Source: JAWXUT01 sp044426075 (GTDB taxonomy: Bacteria > Bacillota > Clostridia > Christensenellales > DTU072). Taken from it: a DNA stretch of 11,137 bases. Below the pieces are notes generated by a model, which worked only from the letters and a program-made list of their open reading frames with translations, ran no database searches and was not told the DNA's origin. Below are positions 1 to 6,909 of this stretch, piece after piece; positions within the stretch are counted from its first letter, which is position 1, and each line of letters begins with the position of its first letter. The translations under genes and the position numbers were made by a program. The stretch covers positions 1 through 11,137 of the forward strand of contig JAWXUT010000055.1 of assembly GCA_044426075.1 (NCBI GenBank). Reading direction: 5' to 3'.

Positions 1-161
1 GTATCGCAAAATATATCCGCGTAAAGGGTTATAACAAAAACAAGTTTTTGCAGTTTTGTATTATATTATTTTGAAAGCTCAGAAAATAACAATAGAATTT
101 TACATTTTTAAATATGTCCTCTAAATAGGGTACACTTCAGATTTTTTATTTATATGCTGGA
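1..161. other. AT-rich intergenic edge, no gene seen
   Basis: This stretch is very AT-rich and holds no open frame with a ribosome binding site and no recognisable RNA on either strand. A perfect TATAAT lies at 65-60 on the minus strand, but no good -35 box sits 16-18 bp upstream of it and no start codon follows before the window edge, so it is not called a promoter. A short inverted repeat (CAAAAA/TTTTTG) lies near 35-50. Together with the repeats at 162-353 this is a gene-free region of about 350 bp. Confidence 0.5.
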
Positions 162-353
162 ATAAAGGCGAAAATAACCAAAAGTTGGTTTTTTTGAGAT
201 AGTTTTGTTTTTATTTTAATTGAATATAACTAGACTATGTATGCCTAGATAAAGGCGAAAATATCAAAAGTTGGTTTTTTTTGAGATAGTTTTGTTTTTA
301 TACTGTTGAAGCATAGCGGGACTATGTGAGCCAAGATAAAGGCGAAAATATCC
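162..353. repeat. 87-bp tandem repeat, two full copies plus a partial third
   Basis: The word ataaaggcgaaaata recurs at 162, 249 and 336, an exact spacing of 87 bp each time. Copies 1 (162-248) and 2 (249-335) agree over the first 50 or so bases (ggcgaaaata, caaaagttgg, a T-run, gagatagttttg) and again over gactatgt near the end. About 18 bases between these blocks have diverged. Copy 3 keeps only its first 18 bases and then runs straight into the terminator tail of the SRP RNA. Copy 1 contains a small hairpin, AACCAA/TTGGTT, flanked by A and T runs, so it could act as a weak extra terminator for transcripts leaving the SRP RNA gene. Function is unknown. Confidence 0.85.
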
Positions 354-621
354 AAAAAAAATGCACCCACTCCGACAAATATTACCGATTCGACACCTTG
401 ACAGGTGACTCCTTTAAAGCTACCTTGTGGCACACCTAGAAATTCGCTTAGTGCTGCTGCGATCAAACTCTGACACGGTTCACGACACTAGATTGCACAA
501 GACCTTAATATCAACATTCCTTATAAAGGCCGGCTATCCATAATATAAGCCTCGGTGGGCGTTCGATCCTGCTGTAGCGGATTGCAGGTTACAGGGCACC
601 GCTGGCTCCCCATCTAGCACT
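354..621 (-). ncRNA. ffs: Signal recognition particle RNA, large bacterial (6S/scRNA) type
   Basis: This is the RNA scaffold of the signal recognition particle, which binds Ffh and FtsY to target nascent membrane proteins. Read on the minus strand, the 5' part (about 620-560) carries the Alu-domain pattern GTGCTAG, GGGGAG, AGCGGTGCCCTGTA, CTGCAATCCGCT and AGCAGGATCGAA, closely resembling Bacillus scRNA. The S domain (about 485-420) shows GTGAACCGTGTCAG and AGCAGCACTAAG, followed by GTGTGCCACAAGGTAGC. The 3' end has TCGAATCGG and then GGGTGCA and eight T residues (361-354). The 5' AGTGC can pair with the 3' GCATT to close the molecule. The length of about 268 nt fits the Bacillota large SRP RNA. 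The apical position normally reading GTCCGGAAGGA instead reads AGTTTGATCGC, so the usual GGAA tetraloop is absent. The ends are estimates. Confidence 0.93.
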
Positions 622-626
622 ATAAC

Positions 627-655
627 ATATTAGCACATACAATTAAAAATAGCAA
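627..655 (-). promoter_or_regulatory. Sigma-70/SigA-type promoter of the SRP RNA gene
   Basis: On the minus strand a -35 box TTGCTA (655-650) and a -10 box TAATAT (632-627) are separated by exactly 17 bp. The -10 box is preceded by TGC, an extended -10 signature. The predicted start of transcription, at about 620-621, coincides with the first bases of the SRP RNA. It lies downstream of the terminator at 707-732, so the RNA has its own promoter. Confidence 0.75.
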
Positions 656-706
656 GGGAATTTATTGTATTATTTTGTAATGCCATCGGATAATGCTTTT
701 TCGCAT

Positions 707-732
707 AAAAAAGCCCCACTTTTAAGTGAGGC
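707..732 (-). terminator. Rho-independent terminator of the paaK-ior-coaD operon
   Basis: On the minus strand GCCTCACT and AGTGGGGC form an 8-bp stem with one G-T wobble around a TAAA loop, followed directly by six T residues (712-707). It begins 14 bp after the stop codon of the coiled-coil gene. No T-run follows the stem on the plus strand, so it is directional. Confidence 0.9.
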
Positions 733-746
733 AACTAATGATGTTA

Positions 747-1190
747 TTATTGATTTGAATTCGCTTTAGCGCTTGTTACAATATCTTTTGCTTGTTGCAG
801 AGTATTTTCAACATAACTTAGCACTTGATTGCAATCATTTTTAACCGATTCATAAACACGTTTTGCATATTCATCAGCTTTTGCCATAATTATATCGGCT
901 TCGCGCTGCGCGTTTAAGGTTATTGTATGAGAAGCCACAAGTTCTTGCGCTTGTTTCTGCGCGGACTGCACTAATCTGCACATTTCTTGCTCGGTTTTTC
1001 TTGTACGATAATCTTCTTCTGCAATCATTGTTTGCGCATCTGCAATGATACTTGGCATACTCTCCCTAAGCCTTGCAATTGCTGAAGCCATTTCATCTCC
1101 GTCAACAGTCACACCCGAACCAAAGATTTGCTTTTTGCCCTCTATTAATAATTGCTCAATTTGAAACAATATATCCTCTACATTTTCCAT
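747..1190 (-). CDS. Coiled-coil protein encoded after coaD (147 aa), function unknown
   Basis: This small, soluble, Glu/Gln/Ala-rich protein has no signal peptide or membrane segment. Residues 1-20 look amphipathic, a short Gly-containing turn follows (GSGVTVDGDEM, about 24-34), and residues from about 55 to 140 are strongly helix-forming with coiled-coil character and several Ala-Gln/Glu stretches. It resembles DivIVA-like and ATP-synthase-b/V-type-H-like coiled-coil proteins. Such proteins are often annotated loosely as ATPase near coaD in clostridia, but it shows no nucleotide-binding motif. The ATG start is set by AGGAGG, 7 bases upstream. That site lies inside the last codons of the RsmD-CoaD gene, giving a 13-bp overlap and probable translational coupling. 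It is the last gene before the terminator. No enzymatic role is visible; a scaffold or septum-related role is only a guess. Confidence 0.8.
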   Translation of the reverse strand: MENVEDILFQIEQLLIEGKKQIFGSGVTVDGDEMASAIARLRESMPSIIADAQTMIAEEDYRTRKTEQEMCRLVQSAQKQAQELVASHTITLNAQREADIIMAKADEYAKRVYESVKNDCNQVLSYVENTLQQAKDIVTSAKANSNQ

Positions 1191-2200
1191 CTTCGCGCCT
1201 CCTTTTGTACCTCTTTTAACGCACTATGAACCATAAGTTCTGTGATATCTTCGTTGCTCATAATTTTTTCTTTAACAAGAGTACTGCTGATTTCTTGACA
1301 ACTAGACTGCACTAGCGTTGTTTCTATCCCGCCATTTTGCTCGTTGTAATCTGCCATTTCTTTTTCATAATCGGCATCTTTTTCGTTGCGCACTCCTCTT
1401 ATTATATTTATTATACCATTTTTCTTGCAATAGTCAATAGTCATTCCACTAAAATACTCAATTTTTACGCGGTGAGAAATATCTTTTGTAGATTGCTCAA
1501 TAATTTTCTCGCGTGACATCAATCTGAATGCACTTGTTTTTTCTGGATTGTCAAGAATAACAATGTGCGCCATATCAAAAGTTTCTAACGCAACATCTAC
1601 AAGTTGCCTATGCCCTTTTGTAAATGGATCAAATGTGCCAGTTATTGCGCATTTTGTGCCAATTCTTATAATCTCAACTGTAGTGCCACCATAGTGCCTT
1701 GCATCTGCTATTATAAATCCGTGTGGCAATGAATGTGGATTGTCGTCGCGGTCGCGCTCAATCATAATCAATCCGTCTTCTGTCAACAAGTTGTGGTCTT
1801 TTATTCGCAACAGTGCATCTGACTCGGTGTCTTTGCCATAAGGAGGATCTAAAAATATTATATCAAACTTTTTGCCCCTTCTGCCAAGCTCATCTAATGC
1901 AGACCTATAATCTTTTGAGATAATGTCGTATTTTGCCGAAATTTTTGCAAGGTTCTTTTCTAACACCACAATAGATGTGCGGGAATTATCCACAAATGTG
2001 CACGTTTCTGCCCCGCGTGACAATGTTTCAATGCCGAGGGCGCCACTGCCCGCAAACAAATCCAACACGCTCGCTCCAACAATATCGTTTTGAATGAGGT
2101 TCATCATAGACTCCTTAACTCTATCTGTTGTGGGTCTGATGCTTTTATCTGCCATAGTATCTAATTTTCTGCCCTTAAATTGTCCGCCAATTATTCTCAT
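1178..2200 (-). CDS. rsmD-coaD: Fused RsmD-CoaD: 16S rRNA m2G966 methyltransferase plus phosphopantetheine adenylyltransferase
   Basis: This 340-residue protein joins two enzymes usually encoded by adjacent genes. Residues 1-181 are a complete RsmD: MRIIGGQFKGR at the start, SAM-binding DLFAGSGALGIE at 47-58, and the catalytic motif DPPY at 118-121. The family methylates N2 of G966 in 16S rRNA. Residues from about 183 to 340 are a complete CoaD: nucleotide-binding GTFDPFTKGH at 188-197, IIRGVR at 266-271 and ISSTLVKE at 304-311. CoaD makes dephospho-CoA from 4'-phosphopantetheine and ATP. The junction reads IRIGTKCAITG, with Thr (ACA) where free CoaD would have its initiator Met, and there is no stop or suitable in-frame start between the domains. 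The ATG overlaps the preceding TGA (ATGA), with AAAGGA upstream. An in-frame extension upstream to 2257 has no supported start. Confidence 0.93.
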   Translation of the reverse strand: MRIIGGQFKGRKLDTMADKSIRPTTDRVKESMMNLIQNDIVGASVLDLFAGSGALGIETLSRGAETCTFVDNSRTSIVVLEKNLAKISAKYDIISKDYRSALDELGRRGKKFDIIFLDPPYGKDTESDALLRIKDHNLLTEDGLIMIERDRDDNPHSLPHGFIIADARHYGGTTVEIIRIGTKCAITGTFDPFTKGHRQLVDVALETFDMAHIVILDNPEKTSAFRLMSREKIIEQSTKDISHRVKIEYFSGMTIDYCKKNGIINIIRGVRNEKDADYEKEMADYNEQNGGIETTLVQSSCQEISSTLVKEKIMSNEDITELMVHSALKEVQKEARRWKM

Positions 2201-2724
2201 TCTAAAATTCCTTTGTCTGTTATTATTATATCCATTTTGATGTCGTGAGCACAACAAAATGTGTCACTAACTATAAAGTCACTAAAAGTCACCCCTACTT
2301 TATATATATTTTTATCTGCAAGGAATCTATCATAATAGCCCTTGCCGTGCCCTAGTCTGCCACCATTTTTATCGCAAGCAACCATAGGAACAATAATTAT
2401 ATCGGGTGTAATTTCAGTGTAATTCGGTAGCTGAGGCTCCAAAATTCCATATTTTTTGCGTTCTAGTGTTGTATATTCATCAACTCGTGCAAATCTAATT
2501 ATGTCGGTTGTTACTGGCACATAACACTCCTTTTGCAAGGCTGTTGAGTGCTTTATCAAGTAACTTAAATCGGGTTCACGACTGTCACCCATAAACATAA
2601 AAACGCTGGTACTTTTTTTTAACTCAGCTAACGCCAACAAGCACGATACAATGTTATGCGATTTATCGTGCCTGTCTAATAATGCTATAGCTTTTATTGT
2701 TTTGCGTAGTTCGTTTTTATCCAC
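2197..2724 (-). CDS. fau: 5-formyltetrahydrofolate cyclo-ligase (methenyl-THF synthetase)
   Basis: This cytoplasmic enzyme converts 5-formyl-THF and ATP to 5,10-methenyl-THF, returning storage folate to one-carbon metabolism. At 175 residues it is within the usual family length. It has the N-terminal helix DKNELRKTIKAI, the ERKKYGILEP segment (88-97), the IIVPMVACDKNGGRLG region and the diagnostic GHGKGYYDRF (125-134), which binds phosphate and substrate. The start is GTG at 2724, separated by only the triplet TAG from the stop of the ACT gene. The nearest Shine-Dalgarno-like AGAGGG is 13 bases away, rather far, so translation is probably coupled to the gene before it. The 3' end overlaps rsmD-coaD by ATGA. 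B. subtilis YqgN and E. coli YgfA belong to this family. Confidence 0.92.
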   Translation of the reverse strand: MDKNELRKTIKAIALLDRHDKSHNIVSCLLALAELKKSTSVFMFMGDSREPDLSYLIKHSTALQKECYVPVTTDIIRFARVDEYTTLERKKYGILEPQLPNYTEITPDIIIVPMVACDKNGGRLGHGKGYYDRFLADKNIYKVGVTFSDFIVSDTFCCAHDIKMDIIITDKGILE

Positions 2725-2727
2725 CTA

Positions 2728-3150
2728 TTATAGTATGCCCTCTGATATCAAATCAATGCCGTGCTCTTTTAAAATTGCACCAGTTTTTTCATTGTCATCA
2801 ACCTTTACAAGTATAACTGCGCTTTGTTTATTTGGGCGCGCAAAACTATATAGGTATGAAATATTTACGCCTGCGGTGTCTAGTACTGTTAGTACTTTGT
2901 TCATTTCACCTGGTTTATCGCTTACTTGAAATCCAACAAGATCAGCTGAAGCGGTGTTAAAGCCGTTTGCCCTTAGTGCTTTAACTGCTTTTTCATTGTT
3001 ATCTGTAATTGCACGCAAAACGCCATATTCAGCGGTGTCTGCAATTGACATAGCTTGAATATTGATATCTGCTTCCCTCAATACACGAGAAAAGTCTGCA
3101 ATTCTTCCGCTACGGTTTTCCAAAAATACTGCTATTTGATTTACTAACAT
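2728..3150 (-). CDS. Tandem ACT-domain protein, putative amino-acid sensor of the aromatic operon
   Basis: This 140-residue protein consists of two ACT domains and nothing else. The first, about residues 1-66, has FLENRSGRIADFSRVLREADINI; the second, about 72-140, has VSDKPGEMNKVLTVLDTAGVNISYLY. Both show the Gly-centred turn before the first helix where ACT domains bind amino acids. Free-standing double-ACT proteins next to paaK and iorAB are a recurring arrangement in anaerobes, so a role in sensing Phe, Tyr or Trp, perhaps by binding an enzyme of the operon, is likely but not shown. The chosen ATG is preceded by AGGAGG at normal spacing, and that site overlaps the TAG stop of the upstream paaK. 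An in-frame frame reaching back to 3210 lies inside paaK and is not used. Confidence 0.88.
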   Translation of the reverse strand: MLVNQIAVFLENRSGRIADFSRVLREADINIQAMSIADTAEYGVLRAITDNNEKAVKALRANGFNTASADLVGFQVSDKPGEMNKVLTVLDTAGVNISYLYSFARPNKQSAVILVKVDDNEKTGAILKEHGIDLISEGIL

Positions 3151-3160
3151 AATAAGCCTC

Positions 3161-4468
3161 CTATGAATTTGTTGTTCTTCTGTCGGTAACACGCTTTGCT
3201 TTGCCTTCACTACGTGCCACGCTTCCTTCAGAAACTAGTTTTATTTTTGCACTTATTCCGATTGCACTAGCAATGTCGGCAGCAAGTGTCTTTTTCATTT
3301 TTTCGATATCATCAACAGAATCAAAATGTGCGTTTCCGCTTAGTTCAATTTCAAGTTCCATAATATCAAGGTTATTTATTCTATCCACATAGATGTGATA
3401 ATGTGGGGTAATTGGGCGATTGCCACTTAGCAACACGCTTTCAATTTGTGATGGGAACACGTTTACGCCCCTAATTATAAGCATATCATCTGATCTGCCG
3501 TTGATACGTGCAATTCTTACACCAGTTCTGCCACACTTACAAGGCTCATCTGTTAGCGCTGTAATGTCACGGGTGCGATATCTTATAAGTGGAATGCCTT
3601 CTTTTGTCAATGTAGTGAAAACTAGTTCACCCTTCTCGCCAAATGGCAACTGCTCAAGTGTCTCTTTATCCACAATTTCTGGATAGAAGAAATCTTCATT
3701 TATATGTGAACCCACTTTAAATTCGCATTCAGTTGCAACACCTGGACCAGCAATTTCGGATAATCCATATATGTCATAAGCCTCTAGCCCTAACTTTGCT
3801 TCAATCTCGTTACGCATTTCTTCTGTCCAAGGTTCTGCACCAAAGAATCCGCGTTTTAAACTTAAATCTGAAGGTTTTAATCCCATTTTTGCAATTTCAT
3901 CGCCCAAAAATACTGCATATGAAGGCGTACAACATAATGTATCTGCCTTGAAATCTTTCATAAGCATAATTTGTCTTTGGGTGTTGCCTGATGATACGGG
4001 CACTGCCGTAGCACCCAACATTTCTGCACCATAATGAGCACCTAGTCCACCAGTAAACAATCCATATCCATATGCAACGTGAACGGTTGACTCATTTGTA
4101 CAACCACCACCAACAAACCCACGTGCACAACACTCTGACCACATATCTATGTCGTTTTGTGTGTATCCAACTACGGTTAATTTACCCGTTGTTCCGCTAC
4201 TTGCGTGCAACCTTATTATATCTTTTTGTGGTGCTGCAAACATTCCAAAGGGATAGTTGTCGCGCAAATCTTGCTTTGTTGTAAATGGTAATTTTACAAT
4301 ATCTTTTATAGTGTGGATGTCATCGGGAGTTACGCCCGCGTCTTCCATTTTCTTTCTGTATGTAGGAACATTGTTGTAAACTCTTGTAACTACTTCTTTT
4401 AATCTTTCTGACTGAAGTGCGAATTTTTCTTCCTTAGTCATACATTCTTTTGCTTTGTTGAAGTACAT
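3161..4468 (-). CDS. paaK: Phenylacetate-CoA ligase, copy 2
   Basis: This 435-residue member of the ANL (adenylate-forming) superfamily activates phenylacetate or a related arylacetate with ATP and CoA, giving arylacetyl-CoA, AMP and pyrophosphate. The phosphate-binding motif SSGTTGKLT is at 90-98. It is followed by FGAEPWTEEMR, YGLSEIAGPG, IRYRTRDI, a CKCGRTGVR segment, GRSDDMLIIRGVNVFP and the C-terminal catalytic lysine in GKAKRVTD (K423). The length matches the PaaK family. The ATG at 4468 follows AGGAGG at good spacing, and the TAG stop of iorB forms the start of that site (TAGGAGG). It is clearly a paralogue of the gene at 6910-8214, with divergent C-terminal domains. Substrate could be phenylacetate, 4-hydroxyphenylacetate or indoleacetate; which one cannot be read from sequence. 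Confidence 0.93.
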   Translation of the reverse strand: MYFNKAKECMTKEEKFALQSERLKEVVTRVYNNVPTYRKKMEDAGVTPDDIHTIKDIVKLPFTTKQDLRDNYPFGMFAAPQKDIIRLHASSGTTGKLTVVGYTQNDIDMWSECCARGFVGGGCTNESTVHVAYGYGLFTGGLGAHYGAEMLGATAVPVSSGNTQRQIMLMKDFKADTLCCTPSYAVFLGDEIAKMGLKPSDLSLKRGFFGAEPWTEEMRNEIEAKLGLEAYDIYGLSEIAGPGVATECEFKVGSHINEDFFYPEIVDKETLEQLPFGEKGELVFTTLTKEGIPLIRYRTRDITALTDEPCKCGRTGVRIARINGRSDDMLIIRGVNVFPSQIESVLLSGNRPITPHYHIYVDRINNLDIMELEIELSGNAHFDSVDDIEKMKKTLAADIASAIGISAKIKLVSEGSVARSEGKAKRVTDRRTTNS

Positions 4469-4477
4469 ATTTTCCTC

Positions 4478-5047
4478 CTATAAATTATAACCTAGTTGCA
4501 GTGCAGTAAGGTTTATTTCTAGCAAACGTGCTGGCACACACTGTGTAACCGCTTGTTTTGCTATGTCATAACTCACGCCCATTGCGTTACACAATGCACC
4601 TATCATTACTACGTTTACTGCCTTGCTGTTGCCTGCTTCTGAAGCAAGTTTTAATCCCTCAATTTGCATAACCTTTTTGTTGCGGTCATCAAGTTGCTTG
4701 AATATCTCTTTTGGATACTCTGCCATACCCGTTATTACTGGCATTGGCATCATACGTTGCACATTTACTAACATCAATCCATCTTCTTTTAAGAAGTGAT
4801 TCCATCTTAATGCTTCCAACTCTTCAAATGCGATTATGTAATCAGCACCGCCCACTGGGATAATTGGAGAATCAACTTTCTCGCCAATCCTTGCGTGCGT
4901 TACTACGCTTCCGCCACGTTGTGACATTCCGTGCACTTCGCTCAATTTACAATCTTTATTTACTAGCACTGCTATTGCACCTAGCACTCTGCTTGCAAGT
5001 AGTGTGCCTTGTCCGCCAACGCCTACAATTAGTATGTTTTGTTCCAT
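4478..5047 (-). CDS. iorB: Indolepyruvate:ferredoxin oxidoreductase, beta subunit
   Basis: This 189-residue protein is the gamma-type domain of 2-oxoacid oxidoreductases and the partner of IorA. The Rossmann-like start ILIVGVGGQGTLLASRVLG (5-23) and SEVHGMSQRGGSV (36-48) are hallmark motifs of this subunit and help form the active site and CoA-binding surface. The ATG at 5047 begins one base after the iorA TAA stop, and AAGGAGG lies just upstream inside iorA, so the two subunits are surely co-translated. A longer frame to 5101 runs inside iorA, lacks a binding site and is rejected. The stop codon TAG overlaps the Shine-Dalgarno sequence of the following paaK. Confidence 0.94.
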   Translation of the reverse strand: MEQNILIVGVGGQGTLLASRVLGAIAVLVNKDCKLSEVHGMSQRGGSVVTHARIGEKVDSPIIPVGGADYIIAFEELEALRWNHFLKEDGLMLVNVQRMMPMPVITGMAEYPKEIFKQLDDRNKKVMQIEGLKLASEAGNSKAVNVVMIGALCNAMGVSYDIAKQAVTQCVPARLLEINLTALQLGYNL

Positions 5048-5048
5048 A

Positions 5049-6764
5049 TTATTTGCCCTCCTTGATAGCGCCAAAATGACATAGCCCTGTGCATACGCCA
5101 CACGCTACACACAACTCTTTATTTATTTTTATCTCGCCACCTACATTTTCAATAGCAGGACAGCCTATTTTTAAACAAGCTTTGCATTTTTTGCATTTCT
5201 CGCTGTCAATACTGAATGCTGGTGGATATTTTTTTGTAAGCAAAATACAAGGACGCATTGCAATTATTACACTTACTTCCTCTTTTGCAGTTTCTTCTTT
5301 TACAATTTGCTCAACTTTTTTGAGGTCATACGCATCAACTACACGAACACTGCCTACGCCACAAGCTTTAACAAGGTCAACAAGGTCGATTTTTGTTGTT
5401 GCTTCGCCCTTAATTGTCTTACCCGTTGTAGGATTATCTTGGTGCCCAGTCATACCAGTAATACTGTTATCAAGTATTATAGTTGTGCTTGTGCCTTTGT
5501 TATAAACTGAATTTATTAGACCAGTTATTCCGCTGTGCATAAATGTGCTATCGCCGATAACTGCAACCATTTTGCGTGCGATACGCTCATCTGCTTTATC
5601 AAATCCGTGAGCCATACTTACGCTTGCACCCATACAAATACAAGTATCAACCGCGCTTAATGGAGCAAGTGCACCCAACGCATAACATCCAATATCACCA
5701 GAAACTGTCATTTTTAGTTTGTTTAATACATAAAAGACACCTCTGTGTGGGCAACCCGCACATAATACTGGTGGTCTGTTAGGAACCACTGCATTTGGTT
5801 TATTTGCAACTATGCCATATAATTTTTCTTTTAGCGTAGCAACATTTAGTTCGCCTTGCAAGCCAATAATTTCTTTGCCGTGACAAACTATGCCGTTTGC
5901 TTTTAAATGATCTTCAATAAATGGTTCTAATTCTTCAATTACAAGTAGTTCATCTACCTCTTTTGCAAACTCTGCAATCGCCTTTACTGGCAATGGATAA
6001 ACTAAACCTAACTTGAATATACTTGCGTCAGTTGCCTCTTTTACATATTGATAAACAGCACCCGCACAAACTATTCCAACCTTTTTACTGCGGAACTCTA
6101 CGCTATTTATTGCCATAGTATTTGCGTCTTCTGCTAAACGAATCTCACGTGCCTCAACAACTTTATGTCTGCCAATAGCTTGAACTGGCATCATAACATA
6201 TTTTGCAATATCTTTATTGTATGGCTTTTTCTCAACTTGTTTTCTTTCACCAAGTTCAACCATACTTTGGCTGTGCGCAATTCTTGTTGTCAAACGCAAC
6301 ATAACTGGAGTGTCGTACTCCTCACTAATCTTATATGCCAATGAAACAAAATCCTTTGCCTCTTGACTATCGCTAGGTTCAAGCATAGGAACATGCGCAC
6401 TACGTGCATAAAATCTGCTGTCTTGCTCGTTTTGTGAACTGTGCATAGCTGGATCATCTGCCACAACCAATACCATACCTGCATTTACACCAGTATAACT
6501 TGCTGTAAAAAGTGGGTCGGCTGCTACGTTTACGCCTACGTGCTTCATGCAACACATACTTCTTGCACCCGCAATACACGCACCAACTGCAACTTCTGTT
6601 GCAACCTTTTCATTTGGTGCCCATTCGCTATAAATTTCATCGTACTTTGAGATAAACTCTGTTATCTCTGTAGATGGTGTGCCTGGATATGATGACACGA
6701 CGCTTACGCCCGCTTCATATGCACCTCTCGCGATTGATTCATTTGTTAACATTAGTTTTTTCAA
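5049..6764 (-). CDS. iorA: Indolepyruvate:ferredoxin oxidoreductase, alpha subunit
   Basis: This is the TPP- and iron-sulfur-containing catalytic subunit. It oxidatively decarboxylates aryl 2-oxoacids (indolepyruvate, phenylpyruvate, 4-hydroxyphenylpyruvate) to aryl-acetyl-CoA, CO2 and reduced ferredoxin, and is oxygen-sensitive. The 571-residue chain is near the lower end of family size. The N-terminal pyrimidine-binding domain has SSYPGTPSTEI (24-34) and EKVATEVAVGA. The TPP pyrophosphate domain has CAGCPHRG (335-342), GDSTFMHSG (404-412) and LDNSITGMTGHQ (431-442). The C-terminal ferredoxin domain has two [4Fe-4S] motifs, Cys524/527/530/535 and Cys552/555/558/562. The start is TTG at 6764, six bases after GGAGG; the next ATG (6752) would be too far. 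The 145 bp before it hold no clear promoter or terminator, so read-through from paaK copy 1 is plausible. Confidence 0.95.
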   Translation of the reverse strand: MKKLMLTNESIARGAYEAGVSVVSSYPGTPSTEITEFISKYDEIYSEWAPNEKVATEVAVGACIAGARSMCCMKHVGVNVAADPLFTASYTGVNAGMVLVVADDPAMHSSQNEQDSRFYARSAHVPMLEPSDSQEAKDFVSLAYKISEEYDTPVMLRLTTRIAHSQSMVELGERKQVEKKPYNKDIAKYVMMPVQAIGRHKVVEAREIRLAEDANTMAINSVEFRSKKVGIVCAGAVYQYVKEATDASIFKLGLVYPLPVKAIAEFAKEVDELLVIEELEPFIEDHLKANGIVCHGKEIIGLQGELNVATLKEKLYGIVANKPNAVVPNRPPVLCAGCPHRGVFYVLNKLKMTVSGDIGCYALGALAPLSAVDTCICMGASVSMAHGFDKADERIARKMVAVIGDSTFMHSGITGLINSVYNKGTSTTIILDNSITGMTGHQDNPTTGKTIKGEATTKIDLVDLVKACGVGSVRVVDAYDLKKVEQIVKEETAKEEVSVIIAMRPCILLTKKYPPAFSIDSEKCKKCKACLKIGCPAIENVGGEIKINKELCVACGVCTGLCHFGAIKEGK

Positions 6765-6770
6765 GGAATA

Positions 6771-6775
6771 CCTCC
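6771..6775 (-). promoter_or_regulatory. Ribosome binding site that fixes the TTG start of iorA
   Basis: GGAGG on the minus strand lies 6 bases before TTG (6764-6762) but 18 bases before the first in-frame ATG (6754-6752 region). The spacing supports TTG as the true start, and the extra residues MKKL match the usual start of IorA proteins. Confidence 0.8.
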
Positions 6776-6909
6776 GTTTATTTTATCAATATACTGTTAT
6801 AATTTTTATGCTGTTGTAATTTTTTCTAGTTTAGTACAAAATTTGCTGAAGTGTATCGGGAATACTCGAGGCGAATTTTGGGCTAAAATAGCAGAAAAGG
6901 CACAGAATT

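Noticed and set aside
60..65. Perfect TATAAT on the minus strand near the left edge
   Set aside because: No matching -35 box at 16-18 bp, very AT-rich background, and no gene start follows within the window.
245..466. 73-codon minus-strand open frame with a hydrophobic product
   Set aside because: It lies in the 3' half of the SRP RNA and runs into the 87-bp repeats. It has no ribosome binding site, and the repeated peptide DIFAFI simply reflects the DNA repeat.
524..535. 524 GGAATGTT and neighbouring bases as a possible separate tRNA or riboswitch
   Set aside because: The whole stretch is accounted for by the long helix linking the Alu and S domains of the SRP RNA.
1640..1670. Independent start for CoaD inside the fused frame
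   Set aside because: No ATG, GTG or TTG lies in frame at the domain junction with a usable binding site; the nearby ATG is in another frame and stops after a few codons.
2201..2257. N-terminal extension of RsmD-CoaD
   Set aside because: It lies inside the cyclo-ligase gene, lacks a binding site, and MRIIGG at 2200 is the normal RsmD start.
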